Shown one piece after another: positions 52,436-62,067 of a stretch of DNA of 64,000 nucleotides (position 1 is its first letter; each line of letters opens with the position of its first letter). Both the position numbers and the translations under genes were made by a program. The notes under the pieces are model-generated. The model saw only the letters and a list, made by a program, of their open reading frames with translations. It made no database searches and was not told where the DNA came from. This DNA is from Nitrospinaceae bacterium (GTDB lineage: Bacteria; Nitrospinota; Nitrospinia; Nitrospinales; VA-1), in assembly GCA_029261595.1 (NCBI GenBank), contig JAJDAZ010000056.1, positions 1 through 64,000 of the forward strand, given 5' to 3'.

Positions 52436-53872
52436 TCAAAATATTTTTTTTCTTTTACTGGCGGGCGGGATATTTAGCTCTTTTCGGTATTTTGTAATGG
52501 TCCTTCGCGCAATTTTGGCGTTTTTGCGCATGAGCGCCTGGACCATCTCGTCGTCGGTCAACGGTTTCTTCGGATCTTCGTCGGCAACCACCTCTTTTAT
52601 CATATTTCTTACCCGGACCGAGGAAAGATTGGTCCCCATATAGGATTTTATTCCGCTATGGAAAAAGAATTTAAGCTCAAATATGCCCTGAGGAGTGTCT
52701 ATGTATTTATTGGTGGTGATCCGGCTCACGGTGGATTCATGCATTTCGATGTCGCGCGCCACGTCCTTTAATACCATCGGCTTGAGATAGGCCAGTCCCT
52801 TTTCCAGGAACTCCTGCTGTAATTTGATGATGCTTTTGCCCACCTTGAAAATGGTTTGTCGGCGCTGGTCGATACTTTTGATCAACCACAAGGCGGAGCG
52901 GTATTTGTTCTCAAGGTATTCTTTGGTTTGCCCTTCCTGGGTTTTGTTCAACAGATTCTGATAAAAGGGATTGATGCGGATTTTTGGAACGCCCTCGTCA
53001 TTTAAGGCAATGTCATACCCTTCCTCGGTTTTAACCACCGTCAGGTCGGGGGTGACATAATCAATGCCTTCACTGTTAAAAGCGGAACCGGGCTTGGGGC
53101 AGAATTCACGAATCTGTTTTACGGCTTCCAGGACTTTCTCTACATTAATTTTCAGTTTACCGGCGATTTTATGTAAATACCTTTCTTCCAATTGGTCGAG
53201 ATAGTTTTCTATGAGGGTTTCCACCAGAGGGTTGGATTCGGGAAGAGCCTTGGCCTGGACCATCAGGCACTCCTTAAGGCAACGTGCGGCCACCCCCAAA
53301 GGCTCAAAGGTCTGAATTACTTTTAAAACCCTGAGAACGTCCTCCTCGGACACCTGGGCGATTTCGGCGATTTCCTCAAGATCGGCGCATAGATAGCCGT
53401 CGTTTTGAATATTGCCGATAATGCACTGGCCGATAAAATTTTCCAGTTCCGAGTTTACCGTGAGATCCAGTTGCCATTGCAGGTGATCGTGTAACGAAGG
53501 TTCCTTCTTGTAGGTGGCTTCGATCGGGGGTTTTTCGGCGTAATTCTCTATGGAGCTTCCCTGGTCGATATTGTTCTGGAAGTGGCTTTCCCAGTCGATA
53601 TCCGGATCCGGGGGAGAAGCGTCCTGCGCTGTTTCATTAAAATCTTCAGAGGCTTCCTTCTCAGGGGTTTTTTCGGCGGATTCGTGATTGAACTCTTCCT
53701 CATCTTCCTCTTCCAGCAATTCTTCCAAAACCGGGTTTTCGGTGATCTCCTGCCTCACCATCTGAGCCAGTTCCAGCCGGGCCATCGGAAGTAACTTGAT
53801 GGCCTGTTGAAGCATGGGAGTCATCACCAGCTTTTGGCCCAACTTTAAGTTCAGTCGTAAATCCATTGCCAT
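52436..53872 (-). CDS. rpoN: RNA polymerase sigma-54 factor
   Basis: The 478-residue protein has the glutamine/leucine-rich N-terminal activator region (LGQKLVMTPMLQQAIKLLPM), an acidic linker rich in Glu and Asp (about 50-95), the core-binding domain and a C-terminal DNA-binding region with the RpoN box ARRTITKYRK. It directs polymerase to -24/-12 promoters and needs AAA+ activators. It is followed by hpf and ptsN in the usual order. No activator gene is in the window. Confidence 0.97.
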   Translation of the reverse strand: MAMDLRLNLKLGQKLVMTPMLQQAIKLLPMARLELAQMVRQEITENPVLEELLEEEDEEEFNHESAEKTPEKEASEDFNETAQDASPPDPDIDWESHFQNNIDQGSSIENYAEKPPIEATYKKEPSLHDHLQWQLDLTVNSELENFIGQCIIGNIQNDGYLCADLEEIAEIAQVSEEDVLRVLKVIQTFEPLGVAARCLKECLMVQAKALPESNPLVETLIENYLDQLEERYLHKIAGKLKINVEKVLEAVKQIREFCPKPGSAFNSEGIDYVTPDLTVVKTEEGYDIALNDEGVPKIRINPFYQNLLNKTQEGQTKEYLENKYRSALWLIKSIDQRRQTIFKVGKSIIKLQQEFLEKGLAYLKPMVLKDVARDIEMHESTVSRITTNKYIDTPQGIFELKFFFHSGIKSYMGTNLSSVRVRNMIKEVVADEDPKKPLTDDEMVQALMRKNAKIARRTITKYRKELNIPPASKRKKIF

Positions 53873-53888
53873 AAAATTAAGCTCCGCC

Positions 53889-54611
53889 CTAAAAGGAAAA
53901 TTGTTCTCCGAGATAAATCTTTTTCACATTTTCGTCCTGCGCCACTTCGGAAGGTAATCCCGAAGCGATGATCTCGCCCTCGTTGATGACATAGGCTCGG
54001 TCGGTGATGCTCAAAGTTTCCCGAACGTTGTGGTCGGTGATCAATACCCCGATTCCACGGTCCTTTAGATGGGAAATGATGGATTGAATGTCTGCGACCG
54101 CAATGGGGTCAATGCCTGCAAACGGTTCGTCCAGCAGAATAAAAATCGGCGATGTCGCCAAAGCCCTGCTTATTTCAACTCGCCTGCGCTCTCCCCCGGA
54201 AAGGGTGTAGGCTTTTGAATCTTTTATGTGGAGAATGTTTAGTTCTCTCAGTAATGCCCGCGCGCGTTTTTTCCTGTCAAAACTGGTCAGATTCTGAGTT
54301 TCCAGGACCGCGATAATATTATCTTCTACGGTCAATTTCCGGAAGACCGACGGTTCCTGGGGAAGATAGCTCATTCCCTTGGAAGCCCGTAAATGCATGG
54401 GGAAATGGGTCACATCTTCATTGTTCAGCAGAACCTGTCCCTTTTCCGGCCGTGTGAGCCCGACCACCATATAAAAAGTGGTGGTCTTCCCTGCGCCGTT
54501 CGGCCCCAGCAACCCGACTGTTTCTCCCCGTTCAACATTGATCGAAACTTCTTTAACGACTTGTCGTTTTCTATAAGACTTGACTAAATTTATCGCTTTT
54601 AAACCTGGCAC
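53889..54611 (-). CDS. lptB: LPS export ATP-binding protein
   Basis: The ATPase of the LptB2FG transporter, which extracts lipopolysaccharide from the inner membrane. The 240-residue protein has Walker [12 protein letters not shown]-loop in [14 protein letters not shown] signature [10 protein letters not shown], Walker B FILLDEPF and the H-loop His in LITDHN. It sits between lptA and rpoN as in most Gram-negative bacteria. lptF and lptG are not in the window. Confidence 0.97.
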   Translation of the reverse strand: MPGLKAINLVKSYRKRQVVKEVSINVERGETVGLLGPNGAGKTTTFYMVVGLTRPEKGQVLLNNEDVTHFPMHLRASKGMSYLPQEPSVFRKLTVEDNIIAVLETQNLTSFDRKKRARALLRELNILHIKDSKAYTLSGGERRRVEISRALATSPIFILLDEPFAGIDPIAVADIQSIISHLKDRGIGVLITDHNVRETLSITDRAYVINEGEIIASGLPSEVAQDENVKKIYLGEQFSF

Positions 54612-54640
54612 TTCAAAAGTTTAATCTTTTAGGAGGAATA

Positions 54641-55222
54641 TTATTTCTTCGCATCGACCCAGACTTTATTTTTGTCTTTCTTATCGTCTTTTTTTTTGGC
54701 CTGGGTTTGTTTTGGTTTTTTTTTTGGAAAAAGTTTCATCCGGACCCTATCATTGACCACGAACCTGTCTTGTTCCAGCAGGAATATCATTTCCTGGCCT
54801 TCAATGATATTTTTCTCTTCCCAGGCCGTTGCGTGTGGTTTTCCTGTGAGAATTATTTTTTGGAGTTTATCCAGATAGACCGCCCGGTCGCCCTTGGCGC
54901 GCTTTTTTTCCTTGGTGATGAACACATTGCCGATGGCGACAATTTCATCGGTTTGATTTTCGGTTTTCTCTGAATTATAAATTTCCAATATATCCGAGTT
55001 GATGGTCAAATCTCCCCAGGTGCCGATCACGTTGCCGGAAAAAATGATTTTTTTCCCGCCATCTTCAGAGCGCATTCTGTCCGAATTGATTTCAACGGGT
55101 TTGCCTTCATTATCTTGAGTATTTTTATTCAGAAGACCCTGGGAAGTTCCTGATTCCGGGCCCACGAACCCAAAACTCAGAAAAAGAATCACAATGTAAA
55201 ATATGTGCTTAAGTCTAGACAT
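54641..55222 (-). CDS. lptA: LPS transport periplasmic protein LptA
   Basis: The ~193-residue protein has a signal peptide (IFYIVILFLSFGFVGPESG) and an OstA-like β-jellyroll domain (VEINSDRMRSEDGGKKIIFS, then GDLTINSDILEIYNSEK), followed by a Lys-rich tail. LptA forms the bridge carrying lipopolysaccharide across the periplasm. Its neighbours, lptC upstream and lptB downstream, confirm the assignment. The tail (residues about 165-193) is longer and more basic than in E. coli. Confidence 0.92.
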   Translation of the reverse strand: MSRLKHIFYIVILFLSFGFVGPESGTSQGLLNKNTQDNEGKPVEINSDRMRSEDGGKKIIFSGNVIGTWGDLTINSDILEIYNSEKTENQTDEIVAIGNVFITKEKKRAKGDRAVYLDKLQKIILTGKPHATAWEEKNIIEGQEMIFLLEQDRFVVNDRVRMKLFPKKKPKQTQAKKKDDKKDKNKVWVDAKK

Positions 55223-55240
55223 TAGCTGGATGCAATAAGA

Positions 55241-55663
55241 TTATTTTTCTGCTTCCGGTTTTTTTTCCCCGACTCTTTCACCAACGCTCTTAGAATTTCC
55301 AATCATTTTCACATGGCCTTCCAATTGAATGTCCTTGTTTCCATTGAGAATACTGCCAGAGTCCGCAACCACCCAGAGTTTCTGTTTATCTTCCTGCCTT
55401 ATAATCAACTCGACGTTGGTCAGCAGGGTCAAATCTTTTTCCTGATCGACCTGGGCCAGGTCAGCCGACAATTCCCATTTTTCTCCCTCGCCCAACTCGT
55501 GCACGACTTTGAAATTCTCTATCTCGATATCTATTCCGGCATCCAAAGCTTTCAGCGCAATCTTTTCAACCGGAATATTGCTTTGAACAAAAAAATAGTA
55601 ACCGGACAATCCGAGGATGCCAACTACCAGAACCAGGAGTATTTTACGGACATTATCAACCAT
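55241..55663 (-). CDS. lptC: LPS export protein LptC
   Basis: The 140-residue protein has one N-terminal membrane helix (ILLVLVVGILGLSGYYFFV) and a periplasmic β-jellyroll (FKVVHELGEGEKWELSADLA and later VVADSGSILNGNKDIQLEGH). LptC passes lipopolysaccharide from the LptB2FG complex to LptA. It is shorter than E. coli LptC (191 residues). It opens the lptC-lptA-lptB-rpoN-hpf-ptsN run. Confidence 0.9.
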   Translation of the reverse strand: MVDNVRKILLVLVVGILGLSGYYFFVQSNIPVEKIALKALDAGIDIEIENFKVVHELGEGEKWELSADLAQVDQEKDLTLLTNVELIIRQEDKQKLWVVADSGSILNGNKDIQLEGHVKMIGNSKSVGERVGEKKPEAEK

Positions 55664-55739
55664 TAATCAATTGAAAAATAATTAATTATGGGAACATGCA
55701 ATTGGCATACCAAGATTTAAATGATGACATAATCCGGTA

Positions 55740-56225
55740 TCATTGTAAAGAAAAATCCGGGAAGGACCGGGCCGGGAGCCCGACCGGTTGGATCGTAAAT
55801 TTTCGCTGAAATTCATTCTCATAGGTTATCCGAATTTCGATTCTCGCGTCAATTCCGAACAGGGGCCCCTGAGGGCTGTCAACAGGGAACAGTTTTTCAG
55901 ACCATTCGACGATAGAAACCCCATTCCCAAAAAGGACTTCTTCGAGGCCCAGGGCTTCCATTTCCTCCAGGTTTTCCATGCGGTAGAGGTCAATATGATA
56001 GATAGGGAATTTCCCTTGATATTCGTTTATCAGGGTGAAAGTAGGGCTCCGGATGTATTCTCCCTCAGGGAGGCCCAGGCCTTTGCAGATGCCATGGGTG
56101 AGGGTGGTTTTCCCCGCTCCAAGGTCCCCGAATAAAAGGACGATGTCACCCGGTACAAGTGATTTGCCAAGAGTTTCACCCCAAATCATTGTTTCTTCTG
56201 GGGTTTTTGTCGTTAGAGTGTCCAT
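55740..56225 (-). CDS. tsaE: tRNA threonylcarbamoyladenosine biosynthesis ATPase TsaE
   Basis: Required with TsaB, TsaC and TsaD to make t6A37 in ANN-decoding tRNAs. Starting at the ATG at 56225 (a TTG at 56231 is possible) the protein is about 161 residues, with Walker A FGDLGAGKTTLTHG, the TsaE motif SPTFTLINEY, and HIDLYRM. It lies 13 bases after nnr, a common pairing. Confidence 0.95.
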   Translation of the reverse strand: MDTLTTKTPEETMIWGETLGKSLVPGDIVLLFGDLGAGKTTLTHGICKGLGLPEGEYIRSPTFTLINEYQGKFPIYHIDLYRMENLEEMEALGLEEVLFGNGVSIVEWSEKLFPVDSPQGPLFGIDARIEIRITYENEFQRKFTIQPVGLPARSFPDFSLQ

Positions 56226-56238
56226 AATCAATGATGCT

Positions 56239-57795
56239 TCATCCGGGCAGAACCCTTTTCAGGCTTTCGGGTAGATTGTCCAGCAGATCACCCGCGATCA
56301 GGCTGATTTCCGCTCCTTTTTCCTCGACATAGATATCCCCCGCCAGACCGTGCAGGTAAACTCCGGCAATGACCGCTGACCGGGTTTTAAACCCTTGCCC
56401 GATGAGTCCTGCAATGATTCCGGTCAGAACATCGCCGGAGCCTGCGGTGGCCATTCCAGGGTTTCCGGTGGGGTTGACACACACAGATCCATCGGGAAAT
56501 GCGCTGAGGGACCGGGCTCCTTTGAGAACGAGTGTGACGCCGTTTTCATGGGCGAAACGGGAAGCCGATTCAATTCGATTGGCTTGAATTTCCTCAGTGC
56601 TTAAGCCGGATATCCGGGACATTTCCTTGGGATGGGGGGTCAGGATGGCGTCAGAAAAATTTAAAGTTTTGAGGCCGCCGCATTGCGCCAGACAATTCAC
56701 CGCATCGGCATCGATGACCAGGGGGATGTTTACTGTGGGGAGAAATTCCTGCAATAGCTGGACGGTCTCCGGATCGGTGGATAGTCCCGGTCCGACTGCC
56801 ACCGCTGATTTCCCCTGCATCTGTTCTATCAACAGATCCTTTGCCCGTATTGACAGAGTCCCATTCTTTGTTTCCGGTAGGGCGATCGTCATCACTTCCA
56901 GCGGATTGAATTCCACGGCCTTTTGACAACTTTCAGGGAGGGCCAGGGTGACCAGGCCGCATCCGGCCCTAAGGGCTCCCAAAGCCGTGAGACCAGCCGC
57001 TCCTCCTTTGCCCGTCGATCCGGCAATGACCAGGACATGGCCATAATCGCCTTTGTGCGAATGGCTCGTTCTTTCGGGGAACCAGGCGGTAATATCTGCT
57101 GGCTCCACCATCTCGACAGAAATGGACTGCGCGGCAACGGCTTTTGGCGGGATGCCGATATCGATCACTGCAATGTCTCCCATGACGCCTGCGGACGGAT
57201 AGGTGGCGTGGCACCGCTTGAGCATGGCCAACGCGAGGGTGAGATCGGCCCGGACATGGGGCCCGATCAGGTTTCCGGAGTCCGAGTCCACTCCGGATGG
57301 AATGTCTACGGAAACAACAAACTTTTGCAGGTGGTTTATTTTCTCGAAAACTTCCGCATAAAAACCGGTGGCGGGTTTGGACAGCCCCGTGCCAAAAACG
57401 GCGTCGATGACGAGGTCCGAGTGGCGAAGGCGGTGGTCGAAGGATTTAAAATTAGCGGCGTCGATCTCATGTGTTTCCACACCGGTTTTTTGTGCGATCC
57501 CGGCATTGAGTTTGGCGTCTGCTTTCAAATCCGCAATTTTCCCAAGCAGAAAGACGCATACGTCCGCCCCCATGTTCAAGAGGTGACGGGCCATCACAAA
57601 GCCGTCGCCGCCGTTGTTGCCCTTGCCCGCGAAAACCACGATTTTTTGGGTGGCAAGATCGGGGAATTTTCGTTTCAAAGTTTCCACAGATTGCCGGCCC
57701 GCGTTCTCCATGAGGAGCGCGCCGGGGATTCCGTATTCTTCAATCGCGCATCGGTCTATGGCCTGCATTTGTGCCGCAGTCAGGATTTTTTTCAA
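56239..57795 (-). CDS. nnr: Bifunctional NAD(P)H-hydrate repair enzyme
   Basis: The N-terminal half is the NAD(P)HX epimerase (ENAGRQSVETLKRKF, GNNGGDGFVMARHL, GTGLSKPATG) and the C-terminal half the ADP-dependent dehydratase (GSTGKGGAAGLTALGALRAG, GNPGMATAGSGDVLTGII), which together rescue damaged NADH and NADPH. I prefer the TTG at 57795, just after GGAG, giving 518 residues; the frame is open to a TTG at 57834 with no ribosome binding site. TsaE follows on the same transcript. Confidence 0.93.
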   Translation of the reverse strand: MKKILTAAQMQAIDRCAIEEYGIPGALLMENAGRQSVETLKRKFPDLATQKIVVFAGKGNNGGDGFVMARHLLNMGADVCVFLLGKIADLKADAKLNAGIAQKTGVETHEIDAANFKSFDHRLRHSDLVIDAVFGTGLSKPATGFYAEVFEKINHLQKFVVSVDIPSGVDSDSGNLIGPHVRADLTLALAMLKRCHATYPSAGVMGDIAVIDIGIPPKAVAAQSISVEMVEPADITAWFPERTSHSHKGDYGHVLVIAGSTGKGGAAGLTALGALRAGCGLVTLALPESCQKAVEFNPLEVMTIALPETKNGTLSIRAKDLLIEQMQGKSAVAVGPGLSTDPETVQLLQEFLPTVNIPLVIDADAVNCLAQCGGLKTLNFSDAILTPHPKEMSRISGLSTEEIQANRIESASRFAHENGVTLVLKGARSLSAFPDGSVCVNPTGNPGMATAGSGDVLTGIIAGLIGQGFKTRSAVIAGVYLHGLAGDIYVEEKGAEISLIAGDLLDNLPESLKRVLPG

Positions 57796-57888
57796 AAATC
57801 TTTCTCCAGGCTCTTGGGGTAATGGGACAGTCAATTTCTATTATATAGAAATTTAAAAGTAGAAATTGAAAGAAAATGGTTTGCTGGT

Positions 57889-58509
57889 TTAAACGTAAAT
57901 GGAGTAGGGATAGTCTCTGGATACTTTGAGGGCCATTTCTTCTTCAGTGGGAATCAGCCCGTGAACGACTCCAAACTGGCAGGGGCAATCGAACCCGCGT
58001 TTTAATTTTTCTTCCCTGGAAAGTGCATCGAACTTGTCTTCATCCAAAAGGAAGACTGTGTTGTAAAAGTAATTCCGCACAAACAGCTCAATCTGGATGG
58101 GCTTCCCTTTAAGCTCAGGAAGCGTGTTCAAACGTTCTTCCCGGTTGTCGTGATTGTAGTTGAAGGCGTGGCGAGCCAGAACATCGTAGAGAAAACAAAA
58201 ATGATAGGTATTCATGTGGTACCAGACGTTTTTATCTGCCAATCCCTTTTGCAGGATTTTTAATATCTTGTCAAGAATGATCAGGTTCCCGATTTGACTG
58301 GCCCTGGGATAAAATTTTTGCGAGTCTTCGCCCCAGTATTGTTGCGGTTGTTTTTCGATGAAGGAAATAATCTCATCCTCCTCAGACAAAGCCACTTCAA
58401 CGAAATGCCTGGGATCGAACCAGGAGTCGTAATCCGGGTCGGGGGACCGGGAAAATCCGGCAAATCCTGTTTCTTTGGGATCGTATATGTTGTTCTTGAA
58501 GATCAACAT
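57889..58509 (-). CDS. Unknown protein, first of a tandem paralogous pair
   Basis: The 206-residue protein shares with the next gene the start MLIFKNNIYDPKE (paralogue MLVLKKNIYENFG), the central WYHMNTYHFCFLYDVLA (WFQLNAYHFCYLYDSLY), the region TLPELKGKPI and the end FGVVHGLIPTEEEMALK (FGVINRLVPAEEEIGLK). No signal peptide, membrane segment or known fold is seen, so it is cytoplasmic. Conserved aromatic and His residues in the YHFC motif could bind a cofactor or metal. It is convergent with nothing and 55 bases from the nnr start. Confidence 0.65.
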   Translation of the reverse strand: MLIFKNNIYDPKETGFAGFSRSPDPDYDSWFDPRHFVEVALSEEDEIISFIEKQPQQYWGEDSQKFYPRASQIGNLIILDKILKILQKGLADKNVWYHMNTYHFCFLYDVLARHAFNYNHDNREERLNTLPELKGKPIQIELFVRNYFYNTVFLLDEDKFDALSREEKLKRGFDCPCQFGVVHGLIPTEEEMALKVSRDYPYSIYV

Positions 58510-58685
58510 GGCCTTGATGGAGATGTAAAATTAACCTTATCCATTAAGTCTTATTTTATGCCTTAACTGGTGAAATTTCAAAAAACTTTCCTCCTTCGCG
58601 GAGGGCGAGCTTGCTCACGCCGTACAATACTCCCTGGATTGGCTTCGGGTTTTCCCATGTAGGGGGGCATTTCCAGTCTTTCATT

Positions 58686-59276
58686 TTATATATAAGGATT
58701 TTCAATTTCCTTGAGGCCGATCTCCTCCTCAGCCGGAACCAGCCGGTTGATCACTCCAAATAAACAAGGGTCGGTCAAACCCAGGTCCTTTTTTCCCTGA
58801 GAATCCATATGGTTGAATCGTTCCGGGTCAATCAGAAAAGAGGTGTCTAAAAAATAGTTGTCCATGAAATCATTCAGATCGATGGATTCGCCATTCAATT
58901 CCGGGAACATATTTTTTCGTTGTTCCGGACTTTCATAACTGTATTCCTCGGTGAACCCATAAAGACTGTCGTACAGGTAGCAAAAATGGTAGGCGTTCAG
59001 CTGAAACCATTTGTCGGGAACCACCAGGCTTTCCAGCAACCGTTTGGAAATCATGTTCACTATCTTGATGGTTCCAAACCGGGAAGCGTTGGGGAAAAAT
59101 ATCTTGAAACGTTCCTGACCCTCCTCCGGGTTGACCTGTCCCAGGCCCAGAAAAAGATCGCGGTCCGAAATGAGGGTTTTGAAAATAAAATTGTAGGGGT
59201 CTAGATTAGGGTTGGATGATGGGGTCAGTGAGGCTGTTCCGAAGTTTTCATAGATATTTTTTTTTAAAACGAGCAT
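58686..59276 (-). CDS. Unknown protein, second of a tandem paralogous pair
   Basis: From the ATG at 59276, chosen by alignment with the paralogue (M-L-x-x-K-x-N-I-Y), the protein is about 196 residues. It shares the YHFC core, the PELxGxxI segment and the FGVxxxLxPxEEExxLK end with the gene at 57889, but the two have diverged widely, so the duplication is old. The pair is separated by 176 bases. No named family is recognised, and the genes flanking them (nnr, UGP) give no clear hint. Confidence 0.65.
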   Translation of the reverse strand: MLVLKKNIYENFGTASLTPSSNPNLDPYNFIFKTLISDRDLFLGLGQVNPEEGQERFKIFFPNASRFGTIKIVNMISKRLLESLVVPDKWFQLNAYHFCYLYDSLYGFTEEYSYESPEQRKNMFPELNGESIDLNDFMDNYFLDTSFLIDPERFNHMDSQGKKDLGLTDPCLFGVINRLVPAEEEIGLKEIENPYI

Positions 59277-59432
59277 GGGCTGAAGGAATGGAAAAATATC
59301 ATGATTACCGGTGGATGTGGGTTTCAACTTTCACGATTTTTGTATATATTACCACATCCATCAAGCCGGGCCGGATTCCTCGCCCGGATTAATAATTAAT
59401 TAGATGCAGAATATTAAATGGGGTTCTGAAAC

Positions 59433-60800
59433 ATGATGCTGGCCAAAATTGCGAATGCTCTTGCCGATTTTCCCCTCGAAGACTCAACCCGGAAGAATTT
59501 TCTCAGGCTTTGCGAAAAATTTTGCGCGGGCCCCCAGAACATCAAGGATTGGGACGCGGCAAAAAGCCCGGATGAAAATTTTTTAATTCCCTACGCGGCG
59601 TTAAAAACCCCTGATGTCAAAGCAATTAAAGAGGATCTTTCAAAAGTCTCGGTGTGCAAGTTGAACGGCGGGCTGGGTACGAGCATGGGCTGTCAATCGC
59701 CCAAATCGACTATAATTGTCCGGGAGGGCAAATCCTTTCTGGACCTCATTGTCGATCAATTGTGTGAAGTGGAAAGAGATTTTGGGGTTCAGGTTCCTTT
59801 GATCCTGATGAACAGTTTTTACACCTACGAGGCAACACAAAAGGTCATTGAAAAGTATCACGATCGGTTGAATATAAAAACTTTCCAGCAAAACCGGTTT
59901 CCCCGTCTGCTGGAAGACTCCTGCCAGCCTCTTTCGGAGGAAGAGTTTGGCCGGGAGGCCTGGTACCCGCCGGGACACGGCGATTTTTATGCCTGCATTT
60001 TTGAGATGGGGTTTCTCGATCGTTTATTGGAACAGGGCAGGGAGGTGTTGTTCGTTGCCAATGCAGACAATTTGGGCGCGGTGATCGACCCCGGCATTCT
60101 GCATCATATGCTGGAAAACGATATCCCTTTCCTGATCGAAATGACACCCAAGACCCCCGCCGATGTGAAAGGCGGCACCCTTTACCAGGAGGGCGATCAG
60201 GTAAAGTTACTGGAAATCGCCAGCGTTCCGGAAGAACATAAAGACGAGTTTTGCAGTCAGCGAAAATTTAAAGTTTTCAATACAAATAATATCTGGATCA
60301 ATCTGTGGCATCTCAGGGCGCAATTGGAGAAAGGGCCGCTGGACCTGAATGTGATCGTTAACCGGAAGGCCCTTGGCGGAAAAAATATTGTGCAGTTGGA
60401 AACCGCCATCGGGTCCGCTGTGGAGTGTTTTCCGGGGGCGGTCGGGGTGACGGTCTCAAGAGAACGGTTTTTGCCGGTTAAAAAAACCGACGATCTCCTT
60501 TTGGTGCAATCCGATCTTTTTGTTTTGAACAAGGGACGCCTGATCCGCAACCCGGATCGAAAACAAGCAGAACTCCCTCCGGTAAAACTGGGCGGGCATT
60601 TCACGGACCTCAAGGATTTTCAGGAACGGATTCCTTCCGTCCCCGGTCTGCTGGATTTAGAATCCCTGGAGGTGGAAGGGGACGTTCGATTTGGCAAGGC
60701 GGTTCAATTGAAGGGGAAGATAAAATTGACCGCGAATGATGAGCCAATGATGATTTCCGATGGATCGGTTTTGCATAATGAGACGGTTAGTCAGAAATGA
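59433..60800 (+). CDS. UTP-glucose-1-phosphate uridylyltransferase, eukaryotic type
   Basis: Makes UDP-glucose for glycans. The 455-residue protein has the UDPGP-family signature CKLNGGLGTSMGCQSPKST and WYPPGHGDFYACIF, as in eukaryotic UGP2 and the AGX-type pyrophosphorylases, and a C-terminal left-handed β-helix-like end (LEVEGDVRFGKAVQLKGKIK). It is not related to the short GalU enzymes usual in bacteria. The gene stands alone, with its start at an ATGATG (59433 or 59436). Confidence 0.88.
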   Translation: MMLAKIANALADFPLEDSTRKNFLRLCEKFCAGPQNIKDWDAAKSPDENFLIPYAALKTPDVKAIKEDLSKVSVCKLNGGLGTSMGCQSPKSTIIVREGKSFLDLIVDQLCEVERDFGVQVPLILMNSFYTYEATQKVIEKYHDRLNIKTFQQNRFPRLLEDSCQPLSEEEFGREAWYPPGHGDFYACIFEMGFLDRLLEQGREVLFVANADNLGAVIDPGILHHMLENDIPFLIEMTPKTPADVKGGTLYQEGDQVKLLEIASVPEEHKDEFCSQRKFKVFNTNNIWINLWHLRAQLEKGPLDLNVIVNRKALGGKNIVQLETAIGSAVECFPGAVGVTVSRERFLPVKKTDDLLLVQSDLFVLNKGRLIRNPDRKQAELPPVKLGGHFTDLKDFQERIPSVPGLLDLESLEVEGDVRFGKAVQLKGKIKLTANDEPMMISDGSVLHNETVSQK

Positions 60801-60827
60801 TCGCCCACCCCGACGAAAAAATTTTCA

Positions 60828-61550
60828 TCAGATGAATACCTTGCTGACCCTAGATAAAGCCTTAACCTTTTTCCAGCGGTAAAAAACCGTTATTCCACTG
60901 AACAGGATCAGGATCAGCATGGCCCACCGGAATCGCGGAGAACCGATTTCCAGGAGGGTACTGCCAAAATAGCCGTAGGCAAAGGCGCGCGGCGTCATCC
61001 CAAGAACATGGGCGACGAGATAGCTTTTGAATTTCATGGGGGACAAACCGGCCCCGTAATTGATCACCGTGACCGGCATCACCGGGATCAGGCTCAACAG
61101 CCAGACGACCGAAAAATTGAATTTGGTGTTGTCTATGACGTCGGCGCCGAACTTCAGTTTACTTTTTACAAAATCATGGCCCAGTTTGCGGGCTATCCAG
61201 AACCCCACCGTGCCGCCCATCGCCGCCCCCGCCGATGCGTATAAGGGACCCCAGACCGGTCCGAAAGCCAACCCGCCCCCAACAAACAGAGCAATCGAAG
61301 GAATCAGGAACACCGGCCTGACAATGAAGACCGATATGAAAATGATGGGTCCTGCGATTCCAAGGGACAGCACAAAATCCCTGAAACTTTCCGGAGTCAG
61401 ACGAATTCCGGTCTTGATTGTAAGAATACTGGTAGCCAGACCAATAAAAATCAGGAAAATAAATTTTTTGAACCGCTTTTTAGGGTTTCCTCCCAGCACA
61501 AATGCGGAAGTTTTTTGCCAGAGCGAGTTGGTTGGGGCCTGTTTTGTCAT
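60828..61550 (-). CDS. TVP38/TMEM64-family membrane protein
   Basis: From the ATG at 61550, about 240 residues: six or so hydrophobic helices with the SNARE-associated/VTT signature GGLAFGPVWGPLYASAGAAMGGTVGF (about 105-130 as a glycine-rich helix pair), then FWIARKLG and LIPVMPVTVINYGAGLSPM. Bacterial DedA-like proteins of this type act in membrane lipid flipping or proton homeostasis. A TTG at 61562 is an alternative start. Function here is inferred from the family only. Confidence 0.85.
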   Translation of the reverse strand: MTKQAPTNSLWQKTSAFVLGGNPKKRFKKFIFLIFIGLATSILTIKTGIRLTPESFRDFVLSLGIAGPIIFISVFIVRPVFLIPSIALFVGGGLAFGPVWGPLYASAGAAMGGTVGFWIARKLGHDFVKSKLKFGADVIDNTKFNFSVVWLLSLIPVMPVTVINYGAGLSPMKFKSYLVAHVLGMTPRAFAYGYFGSTLLEIGSPRFRWAMLILILFSGITVFYRWKKVKALSRVSKVFI

Positions 61551-61829
61551 CAAATAGTCCAAATTACCGGTTTGAAAAAGTGCGTGAACAACCCATAATG
61601 AACATCAGAATTCACTGAATTTCAGCCTTAAATCATAAAGTTACTAATTGAAAAATATACCTTTAAGTTATTATATAATTTTCTTTCGGGAAAATGAATG
61701 AAATCTTTTGCATTTCGTTTTCACTTTTTCTCCAGGGCTCTTTTCCGTTATAAGAGACAGGCTAGAAACTGTAGGAATATGCCTATCAAAAAAGGTGAGA
61801 TATTGCCTACGCGAAATAGGAAAAATTCA

Positions 61830-61857
61830 TTGACATGAATGGATTCCTAAGTATAAT
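61830..61857 (+). promoter_or_regulatory. Consensus sigma-70 promoter
   Basis: A perfect -35 TTGACA (61830-61835) and perfect -10 TATAAT (61852-61857) are separated by 16 bases. Transcription would begin near 61864, about 200 bases before the ATG of the small exported protein. Confidence 0.7.
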
Positions 61858-61863
61858 CTAGCC

Positions 61864-62067
61864 ATTCTGTAGCTTGGAGTAGGTTGCGAAAGATCAGGAC
61901 ATTAAATAGCTGTTAATACCTTTTAAGGTTTTATTCTTACAAATATACGCAAATTAAGGTGTCAATGATTCGAGAGGAGGTGGCTCCACCTACGGCATCT
62001 TGCAAATATATTTTTCGATTCAGTTTCGTGTAGACCTTTTTAAACCAGGGTAAGGGAGGAAATACTC
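61864..62067 (+). other. Long 5' leader of the small exported protein gene
   Basis: About 200 bases between the predicted start site and the ATG hold no ORF. A short hairpin (AGGTG/CACCT arms, 61978-61991) lies 76 bases before the ATG, and a GGGAGG ribosome binding site is just upstream of it. No known riboswitch fold is recognised. The 266 bases before the promoter contain nothing I can identify. Confidence 0.4.

Noticed and set aside
56923-57822. 299-codon open frame on the plus strand opposite nnr
   Set aside because: It lies wholly antisense to a clear two-domain enzyme gene, has no recognisable domain, and is explained by the GC-rich codon pattern of nnr.
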